Assembly (NCBI RefSeq): GCF_030814995.1
Contig: NZ_JAUSVX010000003.1
Span: forward strand, 525,864-589,863
Origin: Labrys wisconsinensis
GTDB taxonomy: Bacteria; Pseudomonadota; Alphaproteobacteria; Rhizobiales; Labraceae
DNA: 64,000 nucleotides
Direction of reading: 5' to 3'
Shown: piece by piece, positions 52,232 to 60,561 of the stretch
Numbering within the stretch: position 1 is the stretch's first letter
Layout: each line of letters begins with the position of its first letter
Position numbers and translations under genes: made by a program
The notes under the pieces: generated by a model
Told to the model about the DNA's origin: nothing
The model's database searches: none
Seen by the model: only the letters and a program-made list of their open reading frames with translations

Positions 52232-53602
52232 ATGCCCACGACGATCATCGTCAGCGATCCTCTTTCCGGCCGCCGCACCCGGGAGCCGATCATCTTCTCC
52301 GTGAAAGGCGATCTGCCGGAGCCGCTGCGCTGGGCCGAGACGGAGGCTGGCGAGAAGGTGCTTCTACAACGCCTCGGCCGTCGGTCCTCCGAGGGCCAGA
52401 CGACATTCGCCGCGGTGATCGACATCGACGGGTCGCTTCGGCTCACGCTCGGCGATGCGGTGCCGGGCGATGCGGCGCCCGAGGGGATCCGGGAGCTGCC
52501 GGGCCGGGAGAGCGACTGCTTCGTGCGTCTCGACACCGGCGTCTTCGATCTCGAGCTCTGCTCCGGCAAGGCCGAGGGGCTCGGCTCGTCGAAATGGGGA
52601 ATCCGCCACTTCAAGGGGCTGCATGACGGCGTCGAGCTGCTTCCCTCCGGCAACAACGCAATCGGCGGCTTCTACGGCCCCTTCTTCACCCCCGAGAACG
52701 GCCTGATCAATCCGCCCGAGCATGCCAAGGTCGAGATCGAGATCGTCGAGCGCGGGCCCCTCCTCCACCACTACCGCATGCACGGGATCATCCCGGACGG
52801 CCTGCTCGAGGAGCTGAGGGGCAAGCGCTTTGCGATCGACTGGCTGTTCTTCCACCGCGTTCCCTTCTTCCAGAGACGATACGCGGTGGACGCCTTCCAG
52901 ACCGTCATCAACGGCCGCTCGGTCACGAACAAGATCACGGTCGGCGACGAGTTCGAGGGCGGCCAGGGAAAGCTTCTCTTCGACCGCTTCGCAGCCTATG
53001 GGGGCACGCGCTACCGGGCGGGCGATCCCTACGCGGGCGAACTTGTGACCATGGTCCGTGAAACGGTGGCGGAGTCCGCCGCCTCCGGCCCGAAATTCGA
53101 GGAGTTCCGCGGCGAGCTTGCCAACATCGAATCGGCCCACTGGGATCTCTACTGGCGCCTCTTCTGCGCGTGGGAGAAGGTGCTCGACGAAGACGAGATC
53201 CGGGCACGGCTCGCGCGCGTTCGTGCCGCGGCGCATGTCAAGGCGGACCTCGGCGATCGTCCCTGGATCTTGACGGAGGAGCCGGTCGAGGTCTCGGCAG
53301 CGCCGCACGAGACCATCTTTCCCGGCCCGGCCTCGAAGACGGTCGAGTTCGACAGCAGGACGGGCCGCGCCATGATCTGGTGGACCTCGCAGCCCTCCGG
53401 AGCCTTCCAGATCGTGCAACGGCCCCAGTCCGGCTGGGTGAACTGGGGCTCGAACGGCGAAAACGAATGCCCCGAACTGCCGGTGGGCGTCGACATCAGG
53501 ACTGCCTACGGCCCGTTCGCGTCCAGATGGATGGAGGTCGCGGATCGCCTGGAGACGCCGCTGTCGACGCATGTCTCCTCCCAGGATTCGATCGGCGAAT
53601 AG
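52232..53602 (+). CDS. Conserved protein of unknown function in sugar import operon
   Basis: I do not recognise this 456-residue protein. It has no signal peptide or membrane helix, and it looks like a beta-rich cytoplasmic enzyme. Stretches that stand out are SSKWGIRHFKGLHDGVELLP near 114-133, NNAIGGFYGPFFTPENGLIN near 136-155 and WTSQPSGAFQIVQRPQSGWV near 388-407. It follows the Rbs-type permease after 98 nt in the same direction and so probably processes the imported sugar. The aromatic-rich sequence would suit a carbohydrate-active enzyme or epimerase-like fold. Start ATG 52232. Confidence 0.75.
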   Translation: MPTTIIVSDPLSGRRTREPIIFSVKGDLPEPLRWAETEAGEKVLLQRLGRRSSEGQTTFAAVIDIDGSLRLTLGDAVPGDAAPEGIRELPGRESDCFVRLDTGVFDLELCSGKAEGLGSSKWGIRHFKGLHDGVELLPSGNNAIGGFYGPFFTPENGLINPPEHAKVEIEIVERGPLLHHYRMHGIIPDGLLEELRGKRFAIDWLFFHRVPFFQRRYAVDAFQTVINGRSVTNKITVGDEFEGGQGKLLFDRFAAYGGTRYRAGDPYAGELVTMVRETVAESAASGPKFEEFRGELANIESAHWDLYWRLFCAWEKVLDEDEIRARLARVRAAAHVKADLGDRPWILTEEPVEVSAAPHETIFPGPASKTVEFDSRTGRAMIWWTSQPSGAFQIVQRPQSGWVNWGSNGENECPELPVGVDIRTAYGPFASRWMEVADRLETPLSTHVSSQDSIGE

Positions 53603-53679
53603 CTGAATCGGAGTGGCGCAGGGATCCCCTCTTCCGACCCATCCCGGGTGTTCCCGAGACGGGTCTTGACGAAGCAAGT

Positions 53680-53699
53680 CGGCAACATCCGAGTTGCCG
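53680..53699. terminator. Terminator-like hairpin
   Basis: CGGCAAC (53680-53686) and GTTGCCG (53693-53699) pair around a 6-nt loop. It lies between the ends of the convergent sugar-operon and AraC genes. Longer flanking arms (a CCCCTCT stretch near 53625 and AGAGGGG near 53703) could extend it. Confidence 0.5.
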
Positions 53700-53723
53700 G
53701 GAGAGGGGCTGTGCGCGCCTCGA

Positions 53724-54746
53724 CTACGCGCTGCCGCCGAAAGGCTGCCTCGCCCTGCGGAAATCGCTCGGCGTGCTGGCAAAGCGACGGCGGAACATCC
53801 GGCTGAAATGCGAGGAGTCGGAGAAGCCGCATTCGACCGCGATCGCGGCGAAGGACTTGTCTGTGTTTTCGATCATGTGCCGCGCCAGGGACAGCCGCAT
53901 GTCCATGAAGGCCGACCGCGGCGAGCTTCCGAGCGCGCTGGCGAAGTGCCGTTCGAGACGGCGCTTGCCGATGCCCAGGTGCTCGGCGATCTGCCCGACG
54001 GAGATCGGCGCATCGAGGTTCTGCTGCACCAGCAGCAAGGCCTTCCTTACGAACTGGTCGCCGGTGTCGAGTTCGAGGATGGGGCTCGGCTGCGGCGCCT
54101 CGCCCACCTCCGCGCCGTTGATCATCATGATGTGCAGGCTCTTGGTCGCCGGCGCCTTGCCGATATGCCTCTCGACCAGGAACGCCGCCAGATGGGCCGC
54201 ACTCGCGCCGCCCGGACAGGTCAGGCGGTCGCGGTCGACGATGAAGATCCGGTCGGACACCGGCTGGAGGCCGTCGAACTGCTCCAGGAAATCGGTGTGG
54301 TGGAACCAGCTGACGCAGCAGCGATAGCCGTCCATCAACCCGGCCCGGTGGAGGATGAAGGCGCCGGTGCAGACGCCGACGAGCGGGACCTTCGCCGCGG
54401 CGGCCTGTTGCAGATACCGCAGGCAGGCGGGGCTGAGATCGAGACTTCCCCCGATCAGGCCGCCCACCACCACGACATAGTCGAACTTGCCGGGGTCGCC
54501 GAGCCGCTCGGTCGGCTGGACCACCACGCCGCTGCTCGACGCCACCGGATTCATGGTGTCGGACAGCACGCTCCATTCGCAGCGGATCGGCCGGCTGCGG
54601 TCCCCCTCGTCCGCGGCCAGCCGCAGGACATCGACGAAATTGGCGAAGGCGTTCAGCGTGAAGTGCCGCGCCAGGATGAAGCCGACGGACAGCCTCGGCG
54701 CTTCTCCGTCCGGCCGGGCCGGCCTTGCCGTCCGATGCGCGCCCAT
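53724..54746 (-). CDS. GlxA-type AraC family regulator (DJ-1/PfpI domain)
   Basis: This 340-residue regulator joins an N-terminal class I glutamine-amidotransferase-like domain (about 15-190; VPLVGVCTGAFILHRAGLMD holds the nucleophile-elbow Cys) to a C-terminal AraC double HTH (about 240-340; ISVGQIAEHLGIGKRRLERH and FAAIAVECGFSDSSHFSRMF). GGAGAGG before ATG 54746 decides the start. This architecture is used for regulators of nitrogenous compound use such as carnitine, arginine or choline. It is divergent from the DMT transporter gene and may control it. Confidence 0.9.
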   Translation of the reverse strand: MGAHRTARPARPDGEAPRLSVGFILARHFTLNAFANFVDVLRLAADEGDRSRPIRCEWSVLSDTMNPVASSSGVVVQPTERLGDPGKFDYVVVVGGLIGGSLDLSPACLRYLQQAAAAKVPLVGVCTGAFILHRAGLMDGYRCCVSWFHHTDFLEQFDGLQPVSDRIFIVDRDRLTCPGGASAAHLAAFLVERHIGKAPATKSLHIMMINGAEVGEAPQPSPILELDTGDQFVRKALLLVQQNLDAPISVGQIAEHLGIGKRRLERHFASALGSSPRSAFMDMRLSLARHMIENTDKSFAAIAVECGFSDSSHFSRMFRRRFASTPSDFRRARQPFGGSA

Positions 54747-54883
54747 GATGGCCTCTCCGTCCGCGAAGTGTCGCAGGGATAACATCCCGTCGACGCATCC
54801 ATTCTGTCCGCCTGCGAAGGAGCCGGCAATAGTGTCCGCGCGCCGGTTTTTCAGGCCATGCCGGGATCGGCAGGACGCGAGCC

Positions 54884-55813
54884 ATGAAGCTGACCTATGC
54901 CGCCTTTGCCTTTCTCGGCCTCCTGTGGGGATCGAACTTCACCTACATGAAATGGGCGGCAGCTCTCATCAGCCCGGCACAGATCACGCTCCTGCGGGTG
55001 TTCTTCGGCTTCCTGCCATTGGCATTCGCGGCCTGGCATGCCGGCGCGATCGACCGCCGTCAATTGCGGTATCTGCCGCATTTCCTCGTCATGGCCATTG
55101 TCGCGACCGCCTTCTACTACTTCGCGATCGTCAAGGGCACGGCGTTGCTTCCCTCCGGCGTCGCGGGGGTCCTGGGCGGATCGATCGCCTTGTTCACCGC
55201 CGTCGCCTCGCTGCTGGTCCTGCGAACGGAAAGGCTCAACCGGCTGATGGCCGTCGGGGTCGCCTGCGGCTTCGCCGGCATCGTCCTGATCGCACGTCCC
55301 TGGGAGGGCGCGGACAGGTCCATCGACCTTGCCGGCGTCATCTGGATGGTGGCGGGCGCCGCCGTCCTCGGCCTGTCCTATGTCTATGTCCGCCGCTTCC
55401 TGTCGCCGGCCAACCTGCCGCCGCTCGCGCTGTCCACCTGGCAGATCGGGCTGGCCCTGCCCGTGCTGCTGCTTCTGACGGACTTCACCGGCATCGGGCG
55501 GATCCTTCAGGATTGGCACGCAGCCATCGGCGTGGCGGTCGGGCTCGGCGTTCTGGGGACCGGCGCCGCCTTCCTGATCTACTATTACCTGGTGCAGGAG
55601 CTCGGCGCCGTCGCGGCCTCGGGCTCGACCTATATCACGCCGATCGTCGCGTTGCTCATCGGTTGGGCCACCGGCGAGAAAGTGGGCATGCTGGAAGTGG
55701 CGGCCGTGGTCCTGATTCTCGGCAGCATTGCCATGCTGCAGATCGGGCGGCAGCGCGCCCTTCGCGAGACGGCCGGGGTGCAACATCCGGATGGACGGCG
55801 CCGTGCTCCATGA
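54884..55813 (+). CDS. EamA/DMT family transporter
   Basis: This 309-residue inner-membrane protein has about ten helices in two EamA repeats, starting MKLTYAAFAFLGLLWGSNFT. The signature GLLWGSNFTYMKW and the second-repeat end ITPIVALLIGWATGEKVGML are typical. DMT proteins export amino acids, purines or other metabolites. It is divergent from a GlxA-type regulator with 137 bp between starts, which fits regulated efflux or uptake of an amino-acid-like compound. Confidence 0.9.
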   Translation: MKLTYAAFAFLGLLWGSNFTYMKWAAALISPAQITLLRVFFGFLPLAFAAWHAGAIDRRQLRYLPHFLVMAIVATAFYYFAIVKGTALLPSGVAGVLGGSIALFTAVASLLVLRTERLNRLMAVGVACGFAGIVLIARPWEGADRSIDLAGVIWMVAGAAVLGLSYVYVRRFLSPANLPPLALSTWQIGLALPVLLLLTDFTGIGRILQDWHAAIGVAVGLGVLGTGAAFLIYYYLVQELGAVAASGSTYITPIVALLIGWATGEKVGMLEVAAVVLILGSIAMLQIGRQRALRETAGVQHPDGRRRAP

Positions 55814-55820
55814 CGGGCGC

Positions 55821-55836
55821 GGCCCGGGAGCGGGCC
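55821..55836. terminator. Terminator-like hairpin
   Basis: GGCCCG (55821-55826) and CGGGCC (55831-55836) pair around GGAG. It lies 7 bp after the DMT stop and before the convergent DUF899 end. Short and without a T-run. Confidence 0.4.
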
Positions 55837-55991
55837 CTTGGTCCTTCGCATCGAGAACCGCCCGCCGGTCCGCATGCCATGATCGCAAGGGTCGCTGCAG
55901 CCGTGTGGCATAGCCATCCAGCTAAGCCCAGCGGCCGCAGCGCCTCGTCATCCCATGTCGCACGGCCGATCGGGCCGGCGGGACAGGCCCG

Positions 55992-56786
55992 TCACGCCTT
56001 CGGGTTTGCGTCCTTGTTCCGGAACGCCGCCTCGCCGGCATCCGACACCGCCACCCATGTCCGGTCGGGGGCGGCGTCCGGGACGTAGCTGTCGTGCCAG
56101 TTCCACCACTTATAGGTCGGGGTCTGGGGATAGCCCTCGGGCGAATTCTCCCACACCTCCTGGCGGCCGAGCGGCGTGATGTCGAGATAGTTCCAGGTGC
56201 CGCCCATCTGCTCGTCGCCGCGGTTGTTGACGAAATAGGTGCGGAACACCGAGGCGCCGTCGCGGTAGAACACGTTCGTGCCGTGCCACTCGTCCACGCC
56301 GAAATCGGCGTCGAAGCCGTCGGTGATGGTGACCCACGGCATCGTCCAGCCCATCCGCGCCTTCAGCCGCGCGATGTCTGCCTGCGGGGCGCGCGAGGCG
56401 AAGACGAGGGTGGTGTCGCGGGCGTTGAGGTGGGCGAGATGGGCGACCTGGTCGGCCACCATGGAGCAGCCGCGGCAGGCGTGGTCGGGCCAGCCGAACA
56501 CCCCGGGCTCGAAGAAGGCACGGTAGACGATCAGCTGGCGACGGCCCTCGAACAGGTCGAGCAGGCTGGCCTTGCCGGCAGGGCCTTCGAACGCATAGGC
56601 CCTGTCCACGGCCATCCATGGCATGCGCCGGCGCTCGGCCGCCAGGGCGTCACGGGCGCGGGTCTGGGCCTTTTCCTTCACGAGCAATTGCCGGTGCGCC
56701 GCCTCCCAGGCCTGCGGCGACACGACCGGCGGCGTGCACATGGCGGGTTGGCCGACATTTCCTCCGGTCTCGACTGATGCAGTCAT
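55992..56786 (-). CDS. DUF899 thioredoxin-like protein
   Basis: This 264-residue protein belongs to DUF899, a thioredoxin-fold family. The block VFGWPDHACRGCSMVADQVA near 108-127 holds a Cys-X-X-Cys pair in the position of the redox site. LVFASRAPQADIARLKARMG and TYFVNNRGDEQMGGTWNYLD are further family stretches. It has no signal peptide. The function is unknown; some relatives are called DsbA-like or peroxiredoxin-like. It is divergent from the DUF4336 gene. Confidence 0.87.
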   Translation of the reverse strand: MTASVETGGNVGQPAMCTPPVVSPQAWEAAHRQLLVKEKAQTRARDALAAERRRMPWMAVDRAYAFEGPAGKASLLDLFEGRRQLIVYRAFFEPGVFGWPDHACRGCSMVADQVAHLAHLNARDTTLVFASRAPQADIARLKARMGWTMPWVTITDGFDADFGVDEWHGTNVFYRDGASVFRTYFVNNRGDEQMGGTWNYLDITPLGRQEVWENSPEGYPQTPTYKWWNWHDSYVPDAAPDRTWVAVSDAGEAAFRNKDANPKA

Positions 56787-57149
56787 GGCTTTGAACCTCC
56801 TGATCCCGGCGACGGCCCGCCCACCGCGGTGAGGCGCGATCCCGTTCGCGGCCCGTCGCTCGTCGTTGCTGGTGCAATGCTTTTCGCACCGGGACAGCAC
56901 ATGGCGGGAGTAACAAGTGCGGCGGGATTCCGAGGAAGCCACCGGTTTCCGCCGGCGCGCAGGCCCCCGAAGCCGGCGATCGCCTCGGGTCCTGGCCGGG
57001 ACAAGTCCCGGTCTGGTTACTGCGGGGGCATGGACCTCGCGGCCGCCGGCGCCGGCAAGCCATCCGACCGCGACAAGATGGCGGCGGCGCTTGCGGGCGC
57101 AGCCTCCGGCGGCTAACCCTCGATCAGCAGCAATCGCACCGGCTCGGCC
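56787..57149. other. Intergenic region between DUF899 and DUF4336 genes
   Basis: These 363 bp should hold two divergent promoters. A reading frame of 95 codons (56829-57116) exists but has low-complexity, proline/alanine-rich content like a GC-rich shadow, so I do not call it a gene. I see no clear palindrome. Confidence 0.35.
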
Positions 57150-57839
57150 ATGTTGAAGGAATTCGGTCGCGAGATCTGGACCGCGGACGGCCCGGAGGTC
57201 GCGGTCGCCGGATTTCACTATCCCACGCGGATGGCCGTCATGAGACTGCCGGCTGGCGGCCTCTTCATCTGGTCGCCGGTACGGCTGACGCAGAGCCTGC
57301 GGACGGCGGTGGATGCCCTCGGCCAGGTCCGGCACATCGTTGCTCCCAACTCCCTGCATCACCTGTTTCTGGCGGAGTGGAAAGGTGCCTATCCCGAGGC
57401 CAGGCTCCACGCGCCCCCGGGCTTGCGCAAGAAGCGTCGGGACATCGACTTCGACGCCGACCTCGGCGAGGCGCCGAGCCCGGATTGGGCCGGGGAGATC
57501 GACCAGGTCCTGGTGCGGGGCAACCTGATCACCACCGAGGCGGTGTTCTTCCACGTCCCGAGCGGCACCGTGCTCTTTACCGATCTGATCCAGCAGCTTC
57601 CCGCCGGCCTGCTCTCGGGCTGGCGGGCCGTGATCGCGAAGCTGGACCTGATGGTCGGGCCCGAGCCGTCGGTGCCGCGCAAGTTTCGCCTCGCCTTCAC
57701 CAATCGCCGCCTCGGGCGCGATGCTCTGGGCCGCATCCTCGCATGGCCCGCCGAGACGGTGCTGATGGCCCATGGAACACCCGTGGAGCGGGATGCGCCG
57801 GCCTTCCTGCGCCGCGCGTTCGGGTGGCTGACGGGATGA
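57150..57839 (+). CDS. DUF4336 family protein (metallo-beta-lactamase-like)
   Basis: This 229-residue protein matches DUF4336, a family with a metallo-beta-lactamase-like fold. Landmarks are the opening REIWTADGPEVAVAGFHYP, HIVAPNSLHHLFLAEWKGAY near 69-88 (a variant of the HxHxDH region with metal-ligand His residues) and VLMAHGTPVERDA near 206-218. A substrate or role is not established. It converges on the GNAT gene with 12 bp between stop codons. Confidence 0.85.
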   Translation: MLKEFGREIWTADGPEVAVAGFHYPTRMAVMRLPAGGLFIWSPVRLTQSLRTAVDALGQVRHIVAPNSLHHLFLAEWKGAYPEARLHAPPGLRKKRRDIDFDADLGEAPSPDWAGEIDQVLVRGNLITTEAVFFHVPSGTVLFTDLIQQLPAGLLSGWRAVIAKLDLMVGPEPSVPRKFRLAFTNRRLGRDALGRILAWPAETVLMAHGTPVERDAPAFLRRAFGWLTG

Positions 57840-57843
57840 TGGT

Positions 57844-57862
57844 GCCGGGCGTCAGGCCCGGC
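57844..57862. terminator. Terminator-like hairpin overlapping the GNAT stop codon
   Basis: GCCGGGC (57844-57850) and GCCCGGC (57856-57862) pair around a 5-nt loop. The GNAT stop codon (57852-57854) sits in the loop. It probably ends transcripts from both directions. Confidence 0.45.
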
Positions 57863-58412
57863 TCGGGCGCTCGGTTGCAAGGAGCGCATAGAGCATGTCG
57901 TCCCGCCACTCGTCGCCGACGCGCAGGTTGTCGCGGAGCCGGCCTTCGCAGCGGAATCCGAGTTTCTCGACGAGCGCCCGAGACGGCGTGTTGTCGGGAT
58001 GGATGAGAGCCTGCACGCGATGCAGGCCGAGCTCGCCGAAGCAGAATTCGAGCATGGCCGAGACGGCCTCCGCGGCGATGCCCTGCCGATGGCGCGCGGG
58101 ATCGACGATATAGCCGATGGCCACGCGCCTGCTGCGGATATGGCCGTCGTGATAGTTGACCAGGCCGAGGCAGCGATCGGTCCCGGCCTCCGCCACCGCC
58201 CAGAATCGATAATAGGACGGGGTGCAGTCGATGAAGCGCTGCACCGCGCGCTCGGTCTCCAGCCGTTTGGTGTGAACCGGCGTGTTCCAGAAGCGCATCG
58301 CCTCCGGGTTCGCGAAGCATTCGTGCATCGCGTCGACATCCTCGGTGCGGAATTGGCGCAGGCGCAGGCGGGCAGTGACGAGGATCGGGTGCGGGATGGG
58401 TTGTCGTGCCAT
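57852..58412 (-). CDS. GNAT family N-acetyltransferase (RimJ/RimL type)
   Basis: This 186-residue enzyme transfers acetyl from acetyl-CoA to an amine. It has the RimJ/RimL layout: TARLRLRQFRTEDVDAMHEC near the N-terminus, GYIVDPARHRQGIAAEAVSA near 98-117 (the pyrophosphate-binding loop, RxxGxA form) and NTPSRALVEKLGFRCEGRLR near 137-156. ATG 58412 begins the domain directly; an upstream ATG at 58508 would add unrelated sequence. Substrate unknown: ribosomal protein, antibiotic or small amine are all possible. Confidence 0.9.
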   Translation of the reverse strand: MARQPIPHPILVTARLRLRQFRTEDVDAMHECFANPEAMRFWNTPVHTKRLETERAVQRFIDCTPSYYRFWAVAEAGTDRCLGLVNYHDGHIRSRRVAIGYIVDPARHRQGIAAEAVSAMLEFCFGELGLHRVQALIHPDNTPSRALVEKLGFRCEGRLRDNLRVGDEWRDDMLYALLATERPSRA

Positions 58413-58570
58413 GTCTGAAGCCCATGCTGCGCGAAGCAATCCCGCCGACGATCCGGCCGGGCGCCAATCCGGGACAGCATAGGGCGTGCCGGAGCGGACG
58501 CGAAACATGCCAGCACGACCTCACGCCTCCTCGCCCTGCCCTCTCCTACGTTCGCTCCGCTGCATCTTCA

Positions 58571-59665
58571 TCACAATTCCGGCAGCAGGCGCGCCAGCCT
58601 GGCCCGCAGGGCGAGGCCGCGCGGCAGCAGATCGGCGATCGCTCCGGCGGTCTCACGGGCGCCGCGCGCGCCGAGGAAGAAGAAATGGCCGCCGGCGATC
58701 CGGGCGCCCGTGCCGGTCTGGAGATCGGCCATGACGGCCGTGAGCGCCGCCCAGGCCGGGCCATCCATCGGGCGGCCGTGGCGGCCGAAAGCGTCGACAT
58801 AGCGGGCGAGCACGATCTGCGCATTGACATAGGCCCAGCTCGCAGCATCGCCGATGGCGTGGCGGTAGTCCTGCTCGCCCGTCGGCACGATCGGCGTCGC
58901 AAAGGGAAAGACGGAAAGATCGGGCTCCTCGGTCGGGTGGAACGAGCGCGCCAGGCCGCCGGGGACGATGCCGATCGGCGTGCCGGTCAGGATGTGCCTC
59001 TCGTAATCGTCCGGCGACAGGACGGTGCGGCCGAGCTCGGCCTCGATCGACCTGATCTCGGCCTGCCAGGTCCTCAGCCGCTCGACACCGAAGAGCCGGG
59101 ATCCCGCGACATCCCAGAGGCCGTCGGCATCGAGACGCTCCTCCGAGCGATAGCTTCGCGGCGATCGCGGCAGCGGCGAGCTCGCGGACAGCGGCATGAA
59201 CCCGGCGATGTCGATATTTCGCCGGCAAAGCGAGTCGACGAGATGACCGACGATGCTGCCCCCGAGGCTCCAGGGGAGGATGACGACGGATCGCGATTGA
59301 CCGTCCGCTTCGATCGCCTCCTCGGCGCAGGTTGCGATCGCCTCCGCCCAATCCGGCCGCGTCAACCCGGTCTCGAAGGCCTGGCCGAAGCGCGGCCCGA
59401 CCGGCACGGAGACGGTCAGCATGCCGAACCCCGCCTCGGCCAGCCAATGATCGACGAAATCTTCGCTGATGCCGCCGGGATAGCCGTAGAACACCCGCGC
59501 CAGATGGCCGCCGCCGGGGATGAAGACCATGAGCGGCGCCGACCGATCGCGTCCCGGGCGGTGATAGACGAGCGTCGAAACGCCCGCCGATCGGCGGAGC
59601 GCTTCGCCGTCCACGAGCGCCCCGGCGCCGGCGAGGACGTGCTGTCGGTCAAGATGCGTCGTCAT
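58571..59665 (-). CDS. Alpha/beta hydrolase fold protein
   Basis: This 364-residue protein looks like an alpha/beta hydrolase. MVFIPGGGHLARVFYGYPGG near 46-65 resembles the oxyanion-hole region, and VVILPWSLGGSIVGHLVDSL near 127-146 is the nucleophile elbow with Ser in the W-S-L-G-G position. A late GGHFFFLGARG could supply the catalytic His. It is the last gene of a leftward operon with a PhyH dioxygenase and an aminotransferase, so it may hydrolyse an ester or amide in the same pathway. Confidence 0.7.
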   Translation of the reverse strand: MTTHLDRQHVLAGAGALVDGEALRRSAGVSTLVYHRPGRDRSAPLMVFIPGGGHLARVFYGYPGGISEDFVDHWLAEAGFGMLTVSVPVGPRFGQAFETGLTRPDWAEAIATCAEEAIEADGQSRSVVILPWSLGGSIVGHLVDSLCRRNIDIAGFMPLSASSPLPRSPRSYRSEERLDADGLWDVAGSRLFGVERLRTWQAEIRSIEAELGRTVLSPDDYERHILTGTPIGIVPGGLARSFHPTEEPDLSVFPFATPIVPTGEQDYRHAIGDAASWAYVNAQIVLARYVDAFGRHGRPMDGPAWAALTAVMADLQTGTGARIAGGHFFFLGARGARETAGAIADLLPRGLALRARLARLLPEL

Positions 59666-59715
59666 GACACCCGAGGCGAAGGAAGGGGAGCGATGATGAA
59701 CCTCATGCCGCACGC

Positions 59716-60552
59716 TCAGGCATCCAAAGCCTTCGCGCGAGCCGCGATCGCGTCCTTTCGGGCGCGGAAGGCATCGGCCAGCTCTGCATAGAAGGGGATG
59801 ACCTCGGGATCGAAATCCCGCGCCGGCCGAGGCTCGGCAATGAAGTGGCCGTAGCGATCGTTCCCGCGCACGAGGGTCGCGCTGTCCTTGAACCCGGTCG
59901 TCTGGCGGACATGGGCCGCGACGTAGCGGATCGCGATGCCGAGCCGCCGCGTATCGGAGCGATTGGCCTCCGACCCGTGGATGAGCATCGTGTGGTGGAG
60001 TGAGATCTCGCCCGGCTCGAGCTCGAGATCGACAGCCTTCGTCTGGTCGACCTCGACTGCGACGTCCTGGCCGCGGCTCAGCATGTTGTTCGCCGCCATC
60101 GTGTCCTTGTGCGGCATCTGGCCGACGTGATGCGTGCCGGGGATCACGCGCATGCAGCCGTTCTCGCGCCGGCTCGGCGTCAGCGCCACCCAGGCGGTGA
60201 CGACGGTCGGCTCCGAGAGGCCCCAATAGGTGGCGTCCTGATGCCAGGAGACGAAGCCGGGATCGTGCGGCTTCTTGTCGAAATGGCCGATCGCCCACAC
60301 CATGATGTCCGGCCCGATCACGTCCTCGACCGCATCGAGGATCTTGGGATGGCGCATCAGTTCGTCCAGCCAGCGCATCATCAGATAGGGCTTGATCTTG
60401 GCGCGGGCCCAGAGATTCTCGTGCTCCTGCTCCAGCGCTTCCATCCGATGCTTGAAATCGGCGGCTTCGGCCGCGCTGAAGGCCCGGATCGGGCAGACAT
60501 AGCCCTCCGTCTGGTAATGCTCGACCTGCGCGTCGGACAGAATCCTGGCCAT
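59716..60552 (-). CDS. PhyH family Fe(II)/2-oxoglutarate dioxygenase
   Basis: This 278-residue enzyme should hydroxylate a small molecule. The iron ligands are visible: His and Asp in FVSWHQDATYWG near 102-113 and a distal His in ISLHHTMLIHGSEANRSDTR near 180-199, with the 2-oxoglutarate Arg following in RRLGIAIRY. ENGCMRVIPGTHHVGQMPHK near 131-150 is the usual loop. It belongs to the group with ectoine hydroxylase and similar small-substrate PhyH enzymes. It begins 10 nt after the aminotransferase, so the two are co-transcribed. Confidence 0.9.
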   Translation of the reverse strand: MARILSDAQVEHYQTEGYVCPIRAFSAAEAADFKHRMEALEQEHENLWARAKIKPYLMMRWLDELMRHPKILDAVEDVIGPDIMVWAIGHFDKKPHDPGFVSWHQDATYWGLSEPTVVTAWVALTPSRRENGCMRVIPGTHHVGQMPHKDTMAANNMLSRGQDVAVEVDQTKAVDLELEPGEISLHHTMLIHGSEANRSDTRRLGIAIRYVAAHVRQTTGFKDSATLVRGNDRYGHFIAEPRPARDFDPEVIPFYAELADAFRARKDAIAARAKALDA

Positions 60553-60561
60553 GGCGGAACT

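Noticed and set aside
56829..57116. A 95-residue rightward reading frame before the DUF4336 gene.
   Set aside because: Low-complexity Pro/Ala/Arg-rich content, no ribosome-binding site and no recognisable feature, so it is probably chance.
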